Shown: positions 1 to 7,427 of the stretch, piece after piece
Layout of the letters: each line of letters opens with the position of its first letter
How positions within the stretch are numbered: the first letter of the stretch is position 1
Assembly (NCBI GenBank): GCA_963728285.1
Contig: CAVSJR010000004.1
Coordinates: 62,001 to 126,000 of the forward strand
DNA from: CAVSJR01 sp963728285
GTDB lineage: Bacteria > Actinomycetota > UBA4738 > HRBIN12
DNA length: 64,000 nucleotides
Direction: 5' to 3'
Notes under the pieces: generated by a model
What the model saw: the letters and a program-made list of their open reading frames with translations, nothing else
Databases searched by the model: none
What the model was told of the DNA's origin: nothing
Translations under genes and position numbers: made by a program

Positions 1-1
1 C

Positions 2-1105
2 GCCGTGCTGGCCTGCATTCCGGTCGCGCGAGCGGCGGAGCCCGACGTCGCGCCCGGCACCGGGCGGCGCGGCCCACCGTGCACGGTGGGCGGCACGGAG
101 GCGGGAGAGCTCGTCGAGGGGACGGCCGGCGACGACATCCTCTGCGGGTTCGGCGGCGCCGACCGGCTGCTCGGGCACGGAGGCCACGACACCATCTATG
201 GGGGCGAGGGCGACGACGTCCTCAAGGGCGGGTCCGGGATCGATCAGCTGATCGGCGAGTCCGGCACCGATACGTACGGTGGGGGGAAGGGGGACCTGGA
301 TCGTGCGTGGTTCACGCACGCGCCGGGGCCGGTCGAGGTGCGACTGTCCGAGGGGTCGGCGCTCGGCGACGGGGCGCTCGGCGATCCGGACGCCGTCGAG
401 GGCCTTCGCGGCGTCGAGGGCGCCGTGGGGACGCCGTTCGGCGACGTCATGACCGGCGACGCCGGCCCCAATACGTTCGCGGGCTCCGGCGGGAGCGACC
501 GGCTCCGCGGTGGGCGGGGCCTCGACGTCGCGAACTACGAGTTCGCGGCGGGATCGGTGCGCATCGACCTCGCCGCGGGGCATGCCCGGGGCGCGGACGG
601 CCGCGACGTCCTCGTCGGCATCGAGGGCATCCTCGGGTCGGCGTTCGACGACCAGCTCCTCGGGGACGGCGGGAACAACGCGATCGCCGGCCTCAGCGGC
701 GACGACGTCATGGACGGACGCGGCTCGCAGCTGGACACGCTCTCGTATGCCTTCGCTCCCGTCGGCGTCACGGTCGATCTTCGCCTCGGCGCGGCGTTCG
801 GCGAGGGCAACGACACGCTGGCCGGCTTCGAGCGTGTCTCGGGGTCGCCCCACGGTGACACGTTGGTCGGCGACGACGACGCCGACACGTTGTACGGCCT
901 CGGCGGCGCCGACACGGTGGAGGGCCGGGGCGGTCCGGACCTGCTCGCCACCCAGGGCGGAAACGACGAGCTCCTCGGAGGTCCGGGCCGCGACGACCTG
1001 AACGGCGGGTCCGGAGGCGACGACATGGACGGCGGCCCGAACGCCGATCGGTGTGTGCAGGCCGGCGGCACCGGCACCGTCGTCAACTGCGAGTCGACGC
1101 CCTAA
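2..1105 (+). CDS. RTX-type calcium-binding repeat protein (5' partial)
   Basis: The gene is already open at the first bases of the window, so its start lies upstream. A GTG at position 5 exists, but the first residues (ACIPVARAAEP) look like the end of a signal peptide with an AxA cleavage site. The rest is made of glycine/aspartate nonapeptides of the GGxGxDxL(x) type (GGADRLLG, GGEGDDVLKG, GGNDELLGG), the calcium-binding parallel beta-roll of hemolysin-type proteins. Two cysteines near the start (PPC, ILCG) and two near the end (RCVQ, NCES) could form disulfides. No enzymatic domain is visible. It is probably a secreted or surface protein of unknown role. The stop is TAA at 1103-1105. Confidence 0.8.
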   Translation, partial: AVLACIPVARAAEPDVAPGTGRRGPPCTVGGTEAGELVEGTAGDDILCGFGGADRLLGHGGHDTIYGGEGDDVLKGGSGIDQLIGESGTDTYGGGKGDLDRAWFTHAPGPVEVRLSEGSALGDGALGDPDAVEGLRGVEGAVGTPFGDVMTGDAGPNTFAGSGGSDRLRGGRGLDVANYEFAAGSVRIDLAAGHARGADGRDVLVGIEGILGSAFDDQLLGDGGNNAIAGLSGDDVMDGRGSQLDTLSYAFAPVGVTVDLRLGAAFGEGNDTLAGFERVSGSPHGDTLVGDDDADTLYGLGGADTVEGRGGPDLLATQGGNDELLGGPGRDDLNGGSGGDDMDGGPNADRCVQAGGTGTVVNCESTP

Positions 1106-1136
1106 CGAGGCCCGGCCGGGCCGCGCGCGACGACGA

Positions 1137-1700
1137 TCAGGCGGCGTTGGGAAGCAGCCGCCTCGCCAGGCCGGCGACCATGCTCTGCGGCTTCTGCTGC
1201 TCGCCCATCTTCGAGGAGATGATGATGAGGGCGCCGACGTGCGCCGGAATCGCCCACTGGAGGACCTTCAGCTGGCGCTGGGCCTTCGCGACCTCCGGAG
1301 GCGTCTCCTCGTTCGGCGTGACGGCGTCCTGCGCCCGCACCTCTTCCGCATCCATGATCTTCTGCCCGAGGTAGCGAGAGTACGCGGTGGCGGCCAGCGC
1401 CAGCGCGCTGACGCCCGTCTTCACCAGGCTCACCTGGCCGACGCCCTGCTGCGCTCGAAGCCTGTCGCGGTTGGACCACGTGAGGGCGGCCCCGCCGACG
1501 ACGTAGGCGCCGATCGCGGCGAGATTGACGGGCGTCCATCTCGCCCACCCGGCGTTGGACACGCGAATTCGGTCCTTCGGCTTCTGGACCGCCGCCGAGG
1601 CGCCGTTCAGCCCGACCGCGCCCATGAGCGATCCGCCGAACCACGTCGCGAGGCCGAGGTCGTGGATCGATCGGGCGAGGGTGTCGTCTCCGTCCATCAT
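1137..1700 (-). CDS. Hypothetical integral membrane protein
   Basis: I do not recognise a named family. The roughly 187-residue product has hydrophobic stretches near the N-terminus (LATWFGGSLMGAVGL), in the middle (VNLAAIGAYVVGGAALTW) and further on (TGVSALALAATAY, AIPAHVGALIIISS), suggesting three or four membrane segments. The basic C-terminus ends in RRLLPNAA. Two consecutive ATGs (1700 and 1697) follow an AAGGAG Shine-Dalgarno, and spacing favours the second. It is transcribed in the same direction as, and 89 bp downstream of, the sucrase/ferredoxin-like gene. Confidence 0.7.
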   Translation of the reverse strand: MMDGDDTLARSIHDLGLATWFGGSLMGAVGLNGASAAVQKPKDRIRVSNAGWARWTPVNLAAIGAYVVGGAALTWSNRDRLRAQQGVGQVSLVKTGVSALALAATAYSRYLGQKIMDAEEVRAQDAVTPNEETPPEVAKAQRQLKVLQWAIPAHVGALIIISSKMGEQQKPQSMVAGLARRLLPNAA

Positions 1701-1789
1701 GGCTCCTTCCGGGGTTGGCGCCGCATGTTCCGTTCCTCTCGATGCGTGCCAGATACCCGGGCCCCGGCAACGGAAACGCTCCACGGTGA

Positions 1790-2768
1790 CTACTCCGTGG
1801 AATGCATGGATATCTCGAGGAGCTCGAAGGCCGGCGGACGCTCCTCTCGTTGGCTGCGGCACGTGAGCCGGCGTGGCTCGGGGCTCAGGACGGTTCGGAC
1901 CCGGACCACATAGGAGAGGTCGCTCGGGCCGGTGAACCGCGTGTGCGTTTGGCCCTCGGCGGCGTGCGCATGGTTCACGAGGCGCAGGTCGTCGATCCCC
2001 CTCATTCCCCGATCCCGGCGAAGGAACCACTCGGCCGCCTGAACGGCGAAGTCGTAGCAGCTCCGGCCGCGGTAGTGGTCCAGGTCGATCGGAGCCGTTC
2101 GCGTAGCCGTCCGCGATCGAGGCGGCGTCGTCGTGTCCGACGCGGCCGAAGTAGAGCCCGTGCGGCAGGCACACGAGGTTCGCGGCGAACCGGTCGCCCC
2201 CGATATGCGAGCACTCCCACGATTGATCGGGGCGAACGGCTGTCAGGGCCGCGGCGACGGGCCGGCCCTTCTCCGCGCAGCACGTATCGCGACGCCCGTG
2301 GGAGCAGACGAGGTACACGGGCTCATCGACGGTGTGCTCGAGGCCCACGGGCTCCGAGCGGGCGAGCGCCGCGAGATCCAGGTCGAACACGTCGCCGGCG
2401 GAGTCGAGGCGGCCCCGCTCGACCCATACGGTGCCCTGACCCGAATGAGCCGCGATCACCTCGCGGCCCCGCGGGTCGCTCCGGCCGTGGCGGCGGATGA
2501 GCAGCACCCGGATCCCGAGCTCGCGGGAGAGCCGCGTGAGCCGCCGGCCCATGCCGTCGGGCAGCCGGCTGTCGAGCAGCGCGCTGGTGCCCCAGGGCCC
2601 GGGGTCCTCGATCAGCAGCCAGTTCCGCACGGTGGAGGCGGTGCCGAACATCGGCTCGCCGTAGGCGATGCTGCGGGCCGAGCACCGTTCCGGTGGTGCC
2701 GCCCCGGCGGCGGGGCCCTCCGCGTCGCTGCGCCCCTCCGCGTCCGCGCGATCAGCGCCCGTCGACAA
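1790..2768 (-). CDS. Sucrase/ferredoxin-like (Suc_Fer) protein, one frame break
   Basis: Matches the sucrase/ferredoxin-like family (thioredoxin fold, thought to carry a [2Fe-2S] cluster). Family hallmarks visible are YGEPMFGTAST near the N-terminus, the cysteine motif VCSHGRRDTCCAEKG, and WECSHIGGDRFAANLVCLP followed by GLYFGRV. Near 2085-2100 one extra base shifts the frame; after correction the chain continues through DLDHYRGRSCYDFAVQAAEW to the stop at 1790. The start is unclear: a TTG at 2768, overlapping the stop of the upstream oxygenase gene, is the only upstream candidate before the conserved region. The overlap implies one operon with the JmjC protein, for which it could supply electrons; that role is inference. 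Confidence 0.7.
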
Positions 2769-3963
2769 CCGCGTCGCCCACGGTCTCGAGGAGCCCCTCG
2801 CGAACGAGCCGGCGGACGAGCACCGTTCTGCCGCCGACGTCGAGCTCGTCGGCGAGGTCCCGCGGGCGGAGATCCTCGTGCGGCTCAAGGTCGGCGATCG
2901 AACGCATCGCGGGCTCGAGCCAAGCCGGCATGCGCAGCTCGCGATCCCCGAGCAGGACCGCAAGCCGGTCGCCGCGGGGACGGAGCTCGCAGACCGAGCC
3001 GGCGCGCCGTCGGACGACGGTGTCGTCGCCGAGCTCGCGCACCCGCACCATGTCGACGAGCCCTCCGGAGATCATCGAATGGCGGGAGGTGAAGAACCGG
3101 TCGATCGCCGCCTCCGCGAGCTCGTCGCCGTCGAGCTTGTCGAGTCGCCGAGCGACGTCGGCGAGCCGTTCCTGCACGGCGCGTCCGAAGGCCCGAGGGT
3201 CCTCGTGGTAGCCGACCGGCAGGGCCTCGTCGAGCGACGAGCCGGCCTCGCGGGAGAGTCGCGCGACGGCGTCGTCGACGAGCCGTCGCCACGTCGTCGC
3301 GAGGACGCCGATCGTGAGGTGGCCGGACAGCACGTCCTGTGTTCGCGCGGCGTGCGGGGTCCCCTTGGGCATGTACAGGACGTCGCCCGCCCGGAGGGCG
3401 TCGTCGAGCGGTGGACGCCCGCCGCTCGCGACCTCGGCCGGAGCGGCGTGCACCTCCCAGTGCTTTCGTCCGAACGCCTGGAGCACGAAGACGTCGTGTG
3501 AGTCCTCGTGCAGGGCGAGGCCCTTCGACCCCGGCGGGGTGATGTAGGCGTTCACCTGGCAGGGGTGGCCGAGCGACAGCTCGAGCTCGCGGCAGAACAG
3601 CGCGAGCTGCGGCCAGTAGCGATGCATGCCCTGCAGCACGATCGTGGCGCCCTCGTCGAACTCGCGGAAGATCTTGACCGGATCCGCGAGCCCGGTCATG
3701 GGCACGTCGCTGATCTTGGCGAACTTCGTCACGCGCGATGCGGGAACGGGCTCTCCGTCCTTCACGAGCCGAAACGCCGGCGTGCGCATCGCGGAGGACG
3801 ACAGGAGGTGGTCGACGTCCTCGAACGTCAGGAGATCCTCGAACCCGCCCTCCCGGTGATGGACGTGCGCGCGTTGCGCCCAGACGTCGCGAAGGAACTC
3901 GCTCGGGTCGCCTACGCAACGCTCGAGCGCACCACGGGAGGGCGCGCCGGCCCGGACCTCCAT
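2752..3963 (-). CDS. JmjC/cupin_4 Fe(II)/2-oxoglutarate oxygenase
   Basis: A 403-residue protein of the cupin_4 (JmjC-like ribosomal oxygenase, YcfD/RoxA-type) family, whose members hydroxylate protein side chains using Fe(II) and 2-oxoglutarate. The iron triad is visible as H152-x-D154 in LHEDSHD and H204 in MPKGTPHAA, with YITPPGSKGLA just before the first histidine. The C-terminal half (FFTSRHSMISGGLVDMV onward) resembles the winged-helix/dimerisation region of the family. The ATG at 3963 has a GAGGGA ribosome-binding site and follows the acidic repeat protein gene by 10 bp. The substrate is unknown. The adjacent Asp/Thr-rich repeat protein is the obvious candidate, but a ribosomal protein target is the alternative known for the family. 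Confidence 0.82.
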   Translation of the reverse strand: MEVRAGAPSRGALERCVGDPSEFLRDVWAQRAHVHHREGGFEDLLTFEDVDHLLSSSAMRTPAFRLVKDGEPVPASRVTKFAKISDVPMTGLADPVKIFREFDEGATIVLQGMHRYWPQLALFCRELELSLGHPCQVNAYITPPGSKGLALHEDSHDVFVLQAFGRKHWEVHAAPAEVASGGRPPLDDALRAGDVLYMPKGTPHAARTQDVLSGHLTIGVLATTWRRLVDDAVARLSREAGSSLDEALPVGYHEDPRAFGRAVQERLADVARRLDKLDGDELAEAAIDRFFTSRHSMISGGLVDMVRVRELGDDTVVRRRAGSVCELRPRGDRLAVLLGDRELRMPAWLEPAMRSIADLEPHEDLRPRDLADELDVGGRTVLVRRLVREGLLETVGDAVVDGR

Positions 3964-3973
3964 CGATCCCTCG

Positions 3974-4296
3974 CTATGCGATCGAGGCGGGAGCGTCCTC
4001 GCCGGGCGTGTCGGACTTGTCGATGCGGTCGACGCCGTCGCCGGAGTCGGTTCCGTCGGCATCCTTCGTATCGGTTCCGTCCGCATCCTTCGTGTCGGTT
4101 CCGTCCGCGTCCTGGGTGAGTCGGTGCCGTCCGCGTCCTGGGAGTCGGTGCCGTCCGCGTCCTGGGTGTCCGTGCCGTCCGTCGTGTCCGGGTCGGTCTG
4201 ATCGAGGTCTTTGGCCTCGGCCTTGAGGGGTCGGTCGCCCCCGCGGATCGTCTCGATGTCCTCGTCGGTGAGCTTGGTGCCCTCTGGCTGTGTCAT
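3974..4296 (-). CDS. Acidic octapeptide-repeat protein with Gly-Gly leader-like start (frame break)
   Basis: No known family recognised. ATG 4296 follows a strong GAGGAGGT site. The reconstructed chain is about 106 residues: a short N-terminal segment with KLTDEDIETIRGG (GG at residues 19-20), then a low-complexity acidic region with about six copies of D-G-T-D-(S/T)-(Q/K)-D-A (residues 40-84) and the tail ending APASIA. No cysteine or membrane segment is present. Two extra bases at 4118-4119, inside the repeats, break the frame; removing them restores both repeat register and a sensible C-terminus. It is the first gene of an operon with the JmjC oxygenase (10-bp gap) and a Suc_Fer protein. 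The LTDEDIETIRGG segment recalls double-glycine leader peptides of RiPP precursors, but no peptidase/transporter is nearby. Confidence 0.6.
4043..4182 (-). repeat. 24-bp coding tandem repeat
   Basis: About six 24-bp units, each coding D-G-T-D-(S/T)-(Q/K)-D-A, lie in frame within the acidic repeat protein gene. Units at the 5' side of the gene carry CAG (Gln), those at the 3' side AAG (Lys), so two subfamilies have expanded separately. A 2-bp irregularity (4118-4119) sits at the junction between them. Confidence 0.8.
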
Positions 4297-4340
4297 CGCG
4301 ACCTCCTCTGCTGACGTGCCCGACCGTGCCCCGAACCGCG

Positions 4341-4346
4341 AGCATA
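4341..4346 (-). promoter_or_regulatory. Possible -10 box of the repeat-protein/JmjC operon
   Basis: On the minus strand TATGCT lies about 45 bases upstream of ATG 4296, leaving room for a leader containing the strong Shine-Dalgarno. No convincing -35 hexamer was found. The rest of 4297-4417 shows nothing else. Confidence 0.35.
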
Positions 4347-4417
4347 CCCGTCGAGGGCTCATCGGAAGCATGTCGCTTGGGCCGCCGCGCTCCTCGACGA
4401 CTCCTCTCGATCCTCGA

Positions 4418-5209
4418 TCAGCCGGGGGCCGGCGTCCCCATCGTTCGGCGGCCGGCGATCTTGCGCATGCCCCAGCGGTAGGGCCCCGGCGTCAGGAGCC
4501 GGAACGCCTGCAGCGCCCCAACCCACCGCGGGATCGAGATCTCGGGCGCGATGCCCCTTCGGAGGACATCGACGATCGTGTCCGCGACTCGCTCGGTCGA
4601 CAGCACGAGTCGGGGGTCGAGGCCCGTCTGGGGAAATCCCTCGGTCGCCACGAACCCGGGGTTCACCGCCGTGACGAGGATGCCGTGCGGCTCCAGCTCG
4701 TAGAAGAGGGACTCGGAGAAGGCCACGACCGCGTGTTTCGTCGCCGCGTACACGCTCGATCCCGGCGCGGCGAACCGCCCGGCGAGCGACGCGACGTTGA
4801 CGACGTGTCCGCGTCCGCGCGCCAGCATCGTCGGCAGCAGCGCCTTCGTCGCGAGCATCACGCCGAGCTCGTTCACGCGGACGACCCGCTCGATCTGATC
4901 CGGGGTGAGGTCCGTGAATCGTCCACCTCCCGGGATACCGGCGTTGTTCACGAGGGCGTCGCATCGGCCGAACCGCTCCTCGACGGTCTTCGCGAGATTC
5001 GCGAGGTCGTCGCGGTCCGTGACGTCGCAGCGGACGGCGAGCGCCGTCGCCCCATACATCTCGACCCGCCGCGCGAGCTCGTCGAGCCGGTCCTGCCGGC
5101 GTGCCGCCACCACGACGTTGGAGCCCCGTCGAGCGAGCGCGAGGGCGGTCGCCTCGCCGATGCCGGAGGACGCGCCCGTGACGATCGCCACCGCTCCGTT
5201 GAGCTCCAT
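4418..5209 (-). CDS. Short-chain dehydrogenase/reductase (SDR)
   Basis: A 263-residue classical SDR. It shows the cofactor motif TGASSGIG (residues 12-19), the NNAG motif (LVNNAGIPGG), a VNVASLAG segment carrying the catalytic serine, and the SVYAATKHAV active-site YxxxK. These predict an NAD(P)-dependent oxidoreductase of an unknown alcohol or ketone. The ATG at 5209 is preceded by AGGAGGAG. It lies upstream of the repeat-protein operon on the same strand, separated by about 120 bp, and is divergent from the phosphatase gene with only about 23 bp between the starts. Confidence 0.88.
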   Translation of the reverse strand: MELNGAVAIVTGASSGIGEATALALARRGSNVVVAARRQDRLDELARRVEMYGATALAVRCDVTDRDDLANLAKTVEERFGRCDALVNNAGIPGGGRFTDLTPDQIERVVRVNELGVMLATKALLPTMLARGRGHVVNVASLAGRFAAPGSSVYAATKHAVVAFSESLFYELEPHGILVTAVNPGFVATEGFPQTGLDPRLVLSTERVADTIVDVLRRGIAPEISIPRWVGALQAFRLLTPGPYRWGMRKIAGRRTMGTPAPG

Positions 5210-5219
5210 GATCTCCTCC

Positions 5220-5225
5220 TAGAAT
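5220..5225 (+). promoter_or_regulatory. -10 box (TAGAAT), leaderless promoter
   Basis: TAGAAT ends seven bases before ATG 5233, so transcription should begin at or next to the start codon. An earlier in-frame ATG at 5224 overlaps the box itself and cannot be the start if this promoter is used. Confidence 0.6.
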
Positions 5226-5232
5226 GTCGCCG

Positions 5233-6063
5233 ATGGACGTCCTCGAATCGCACGCCGCACGCCTTCCCGCGATCGACGATCGTTGGACGCCTCGCCGGCA
5301 CGAGCATGACGAACTCGTCGACGGCCTGCTCGCCGGAAGGGTGGCGGGGCCGATCACGAGCCATCCCCTCGACAACGTCCGAAGGAACATCCGGTTGCTC
5401 TCCGAGGGGGACCCGGACAAGCAGTTCGGGCTGACGGGCCTTCCCGGAGCGATGGAGCAGTGGGAGATCCTGCAGGCGGTCGGCCGCCTCGCCGGGTTCA
5501 GGGCGGATCCCGACGTGCACGAGGGCCCGACGCCGATCGATCCGGAGCGAGTCCTCGAGGCGTGCGAGCGCGTCGGCGACCGCCTCGCCCTGGCCTGCGA
5601 GCGCGGGGAGCGCGTCATCGTCGCCACCGGCCATCCCGTCGGCCTCATCCTGCTCTACGGGCAGGTCGGCCGCGAGCTCTCGGCGCGCGGCGCGACGCTG
5701 CTCCGTCCGTGCGAGGGGGAGAGCTGGGAGGACGATGCGCATGCTCATCCGCTCCAGGTGCGCTACCTCTTCGGCGTGGCCATCCTCACCGACCGGGCGA
5801 ACGCCAAACACACCCACAGCGGCGAGCCCATGCGCCGTATGCTCCGCGCCGCCGAGCCGGATCTGGTCTTCGCCGACCATGGGTTCGCCGGCAGCGCGAT
5901 CGAGGCCGGCGTCGATACCGTCTCGATCGCGGACGTGAACGACCCGGCCCTGGTGCTCGCCCGCGAGCTCGGACGGACGTCCGACGTCATCGTGATGGAC
6001 GACAACGTCCAGCCCGACGCGTACTGGCCGTGCTTCCAGGCCATCGTCTCGCGCCTGCCGTAG
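5233..6063 (+). CDS. Actinobacterial phosphatase-like protein
   Basis: A 276-residue soluble protein that I associate with the actinobacterial family annotated simply as phosphatase. Recognisable segments include HPLDNVRRN and PGAMEQWEI, a glycine-rich ATGHPVGLI turn, DRANAKHTHSGEPM, and FADHGFAGSAIEAG with DDNVQPDAYWPC near the end. The histidine/aspartate-rich motifs suggest metal-dependent phosphoryl chemistry, but the substrate is unknown. The start at ATG 5233 was chosen over 5224 because the TAGAAT box covers the latter. The downstream BldC-like regulator and bTHX-type gene form a neighbourhood familiar in actinobacteria. Confidence 0.6.
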   Translation: MDVLESHAARLPAIDDRWTPRRHEHDELVDGLLAGRVAGPITSHPLDNVRRNIRLLSEGDPDKQFGLTGLPGAMEQWEILQAVGRLAGFRADPDVHEGPTPIDPERVLEACERVGDRLALACERGERVIVATGHPVGLILLYGQVGRELSARGATLLRPCEGESWEDDAHAHPLQVRYLFGVAILTDRANAKHTHSGEPMRRMLRAAEPDLVFADHGFAGSAIEAGVDTVSIADVNDPALVLARELGRTSDVIVMDDNVQPDAYWPCFQAIVSRLP

Positions 6064-6117
6064 CCGCCGCAAGGGAAACCGCCGAAAGGAGGGTTCCTGC
6101 GACGGTCGGCGCCTGGG

Positions 6118-6123
6118 TAGAAT
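6118..6123 (+). promoter_or_regulatory. -10 box (TAGAAT) of the HTH gene
   Basis: TAGAAT lies nine bases before the TTG start at 6133, compatible with a leaderless or near-leaderless transcript. The only nearby purine-rich stretch, AAAGGAGG at about 6086-6093, lies upstream of this box and would not be in the transcript. Confidence 0.5.
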
Positions 6124-6132
6124 CGCGGCGCA

Positions 6133-6333
6133 TTGAACAACAACCGGCCCTTCCCCGAGGTTCGATTCGTCACCGTGAACGAGGTCGCTGAGGCCTTGCG
6201 AGTGTCCAGGATGACCGTCTACCGGCTGATCAAGCAGGGGGAGCTGCCCGCCCTTCGGGTGGGCCGCGGCTATCGCATCCGCGAGGAGGATGTTCACCGC
6301 TACTTGAACGATCGCTTCAACGAAGCCGGCTAG
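6133..6333 (+). CDS. BldC/excisionase-like helix-turn-helix DNA-binding protein
   Basis: A 66-residue single-domain MerR-like/excisionase-type winged HTH. The signature is VNEVAEALRVSRMTVYRLI for the helix-turn-helix and LPALRVGRGYRIREEDVHRYL for the wing and final helix. This small regulator is widespread in actinobacteria beside the gene for a basic ribosomal peptide. The start at TTG 6133 follows from the TAGAAT box; a GTG at the VNEVAEAL segment is an alternative giving a shorter protein. Target genes cannot be told from the sequence. Confidence 0.8.
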   Translation: MNNNRPFPEVRFVTVNEVAEALRVSRMTVYRLIKQGELPALRVGRGYRIREEDVHRYLNDRFNEAG

Positions 6334-6406
6334 CGCCACCCGCTCGTGCCCGAGCACGGATCGCGACTCGAGCCTCGCGAAGGGGCCACACCTTTCGGAG
6401 GCGCGC

Positions 6407-7300
6407 GTGAACGCATACGAGGTGCTCGTCGAGGGCGCCGTCCAGTCCAAGCGCACCGTCATGCTCGTCGGCGGGCTCGATTCCGGCAAGAGCACCCTCG
6501 CGAAGACGCTTCTCCGTGCGGCCGTCGGAGCCGGCAGGTCGGCGGCGTTCCTCGACTCGGATCCGGGGCAGAAGACCGTCGGCCCACCCGCCAGCATCGG
6601 CCTCAAGCACATTCGCGACGAGCGGATGCTGGACGACGTCGACGAGCTCGCCGTCCCCGACGAGCTGGCCTTCGTCGGGGGAACGTCCCCGCAGGGTCAT
6701 ACGCTCCCGCTCGTGGCCGGGGCCGCGCGCCTGCTCGCGAAGGCCCGCGCGCAGGGGGCCGATTTCGTCGCCGTCGACACGAGCGGGATGGTCTCGGGCA
6801 TCCACGGGCAGGTGCTCAAGTATCACAAGCTGGAGATGCTCCGCCCCGACCTGGTCGTGGGGCTTCAGCGGGGTGAGGAGCTCGATCCCGTGCTCGGGAT
6901 CGCGCAGCGGTTCTTCGGTCCCGAGGTCGTCTCGCTCGGCGTGCATCCCGACGTTCGGGCGACCTCCGTGGAGCAGCGGGCGGCGAACCGGGAGCTCGCG
7001 ATGAAGCGGTACTTCTCCGGCGAGCTCCATCGATTCCGCGTCAAGCCGACCGTGTTCATGCCGGCGCTTCCGCCGATGTTCGACCTCGCGCATCTCGACC
7101 ACCTCCTCGTCGGCCTGTCCAACGGAGCGGGCGACTACTCGGGGATGGGATACCTCGAATGGAGCCCCGACGAGGGTGTCCTGCGACTCATCTCCCCGGT
7201 GGCAGATGCTCCGAAGGCCCTTAGACTGGGGTCCGTTCGTCTGGAGGAGAGCCACCGCGCCAAGCGTGTCGACCTCCGGAACCTGTTCGGAACCGAATGA
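6407..7300 (+). CDS. CLP1_P-family P-loop protein (polynucleotide 5'-kinase-like)
   Basis: A 297-residue P-loop NTPase resembling the CLP1/Grc3 polynucleotide 5'-hydroxyl kinase family. The Walker A is GGLDSGKST, followed by DSDPGQKTVGPPASIGL, the family's DxDxGQ region where substrate and ATP meet, and VDTSGMVSG (Walker B-like) further on. The C-terminal third lacks the large CLP1 domains of eukaryotic proteins. It would phosphorylate RNA or DNA 5'-OH ends if active. GTG 6407 has a GGAGG site. The gene sits between the HTH regulator and the bTHX-like peptide gene, starting 73 bp after the former and ending 10 bp before the latter. Family assignment is reasonably firm; activity is inference. 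Confidence 0.72.
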   Translation: MNAYEVLVEGAVQSKRTVMLVGGLDSGKSTLAKTLLRAAVGAGRSAAFLDSDPGQKTVGPPASIGLKHIRDERMLDDVDELAVPDELAFVGGTSPQGHTLPLVAGAARLLAKARAQGADFVAVDTSGMVSGIHGQVLKYHKLEMLRPDLVVGLQRGEELDPVLGIAQRFFGPEVVSLGVHPDVRATSVEQRAANRELAMKRYFSGELHRFRVKPTVFMPALPPMFDLAHLDHLLVGLSNGAGDYSGMGYLEWSPDEGVLRLISPVADAPKALRLGSVRLEESHRAKRVDLRNLFGTE

Positions 7301-7310
7301 AGGGACACGC

Positions 7311-7412
7311 GTGCCGTCGCTGGTGAAGAAGCGCCGCAAGAAGATGCGAAAGAAGAAGCATAAGAAGCTGCTGAAGAAGACCCGCTGGCAGCGACGTCAG
7401 CAGGGCCGGTAG
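7311..7412 (+). CDS. AURKAIP1/COX24 (bTHX-type) small basic ribosomal peptide
   Basis: Thirty-three residues, more than half lysine or arginine, with the family pattern KKRRKKMRKKKHKK followed by LLKKTRWQRR. Proteins of this kind bind the small ribosomal subunit in actinobacteria. GTG 7311 has an AAGGGA site 7-8 bases upstream. The gene starts 10 bp after the CLP1-like gene, implying co-transcription and a link to RNA or ribosome function. Confidence 0.88.
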   Translation: MPSLVKKRRKKMRKKKHKKLLKKTRWQRRQQGR

Positions 7413-7427
7413 CGGCCGCCCCCTCGC

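Noticed and set aside
2..1105. RTX toxin
   Set aside because: Only generic calcium-binding repeats are visible, with no toxin, protease or lipase domain and no type I secretion genes nearby.
4043..4182. Possible CRISPR-like short repeats
   Set aside because: Units are contiguous, coding and in frame, with no spacers.
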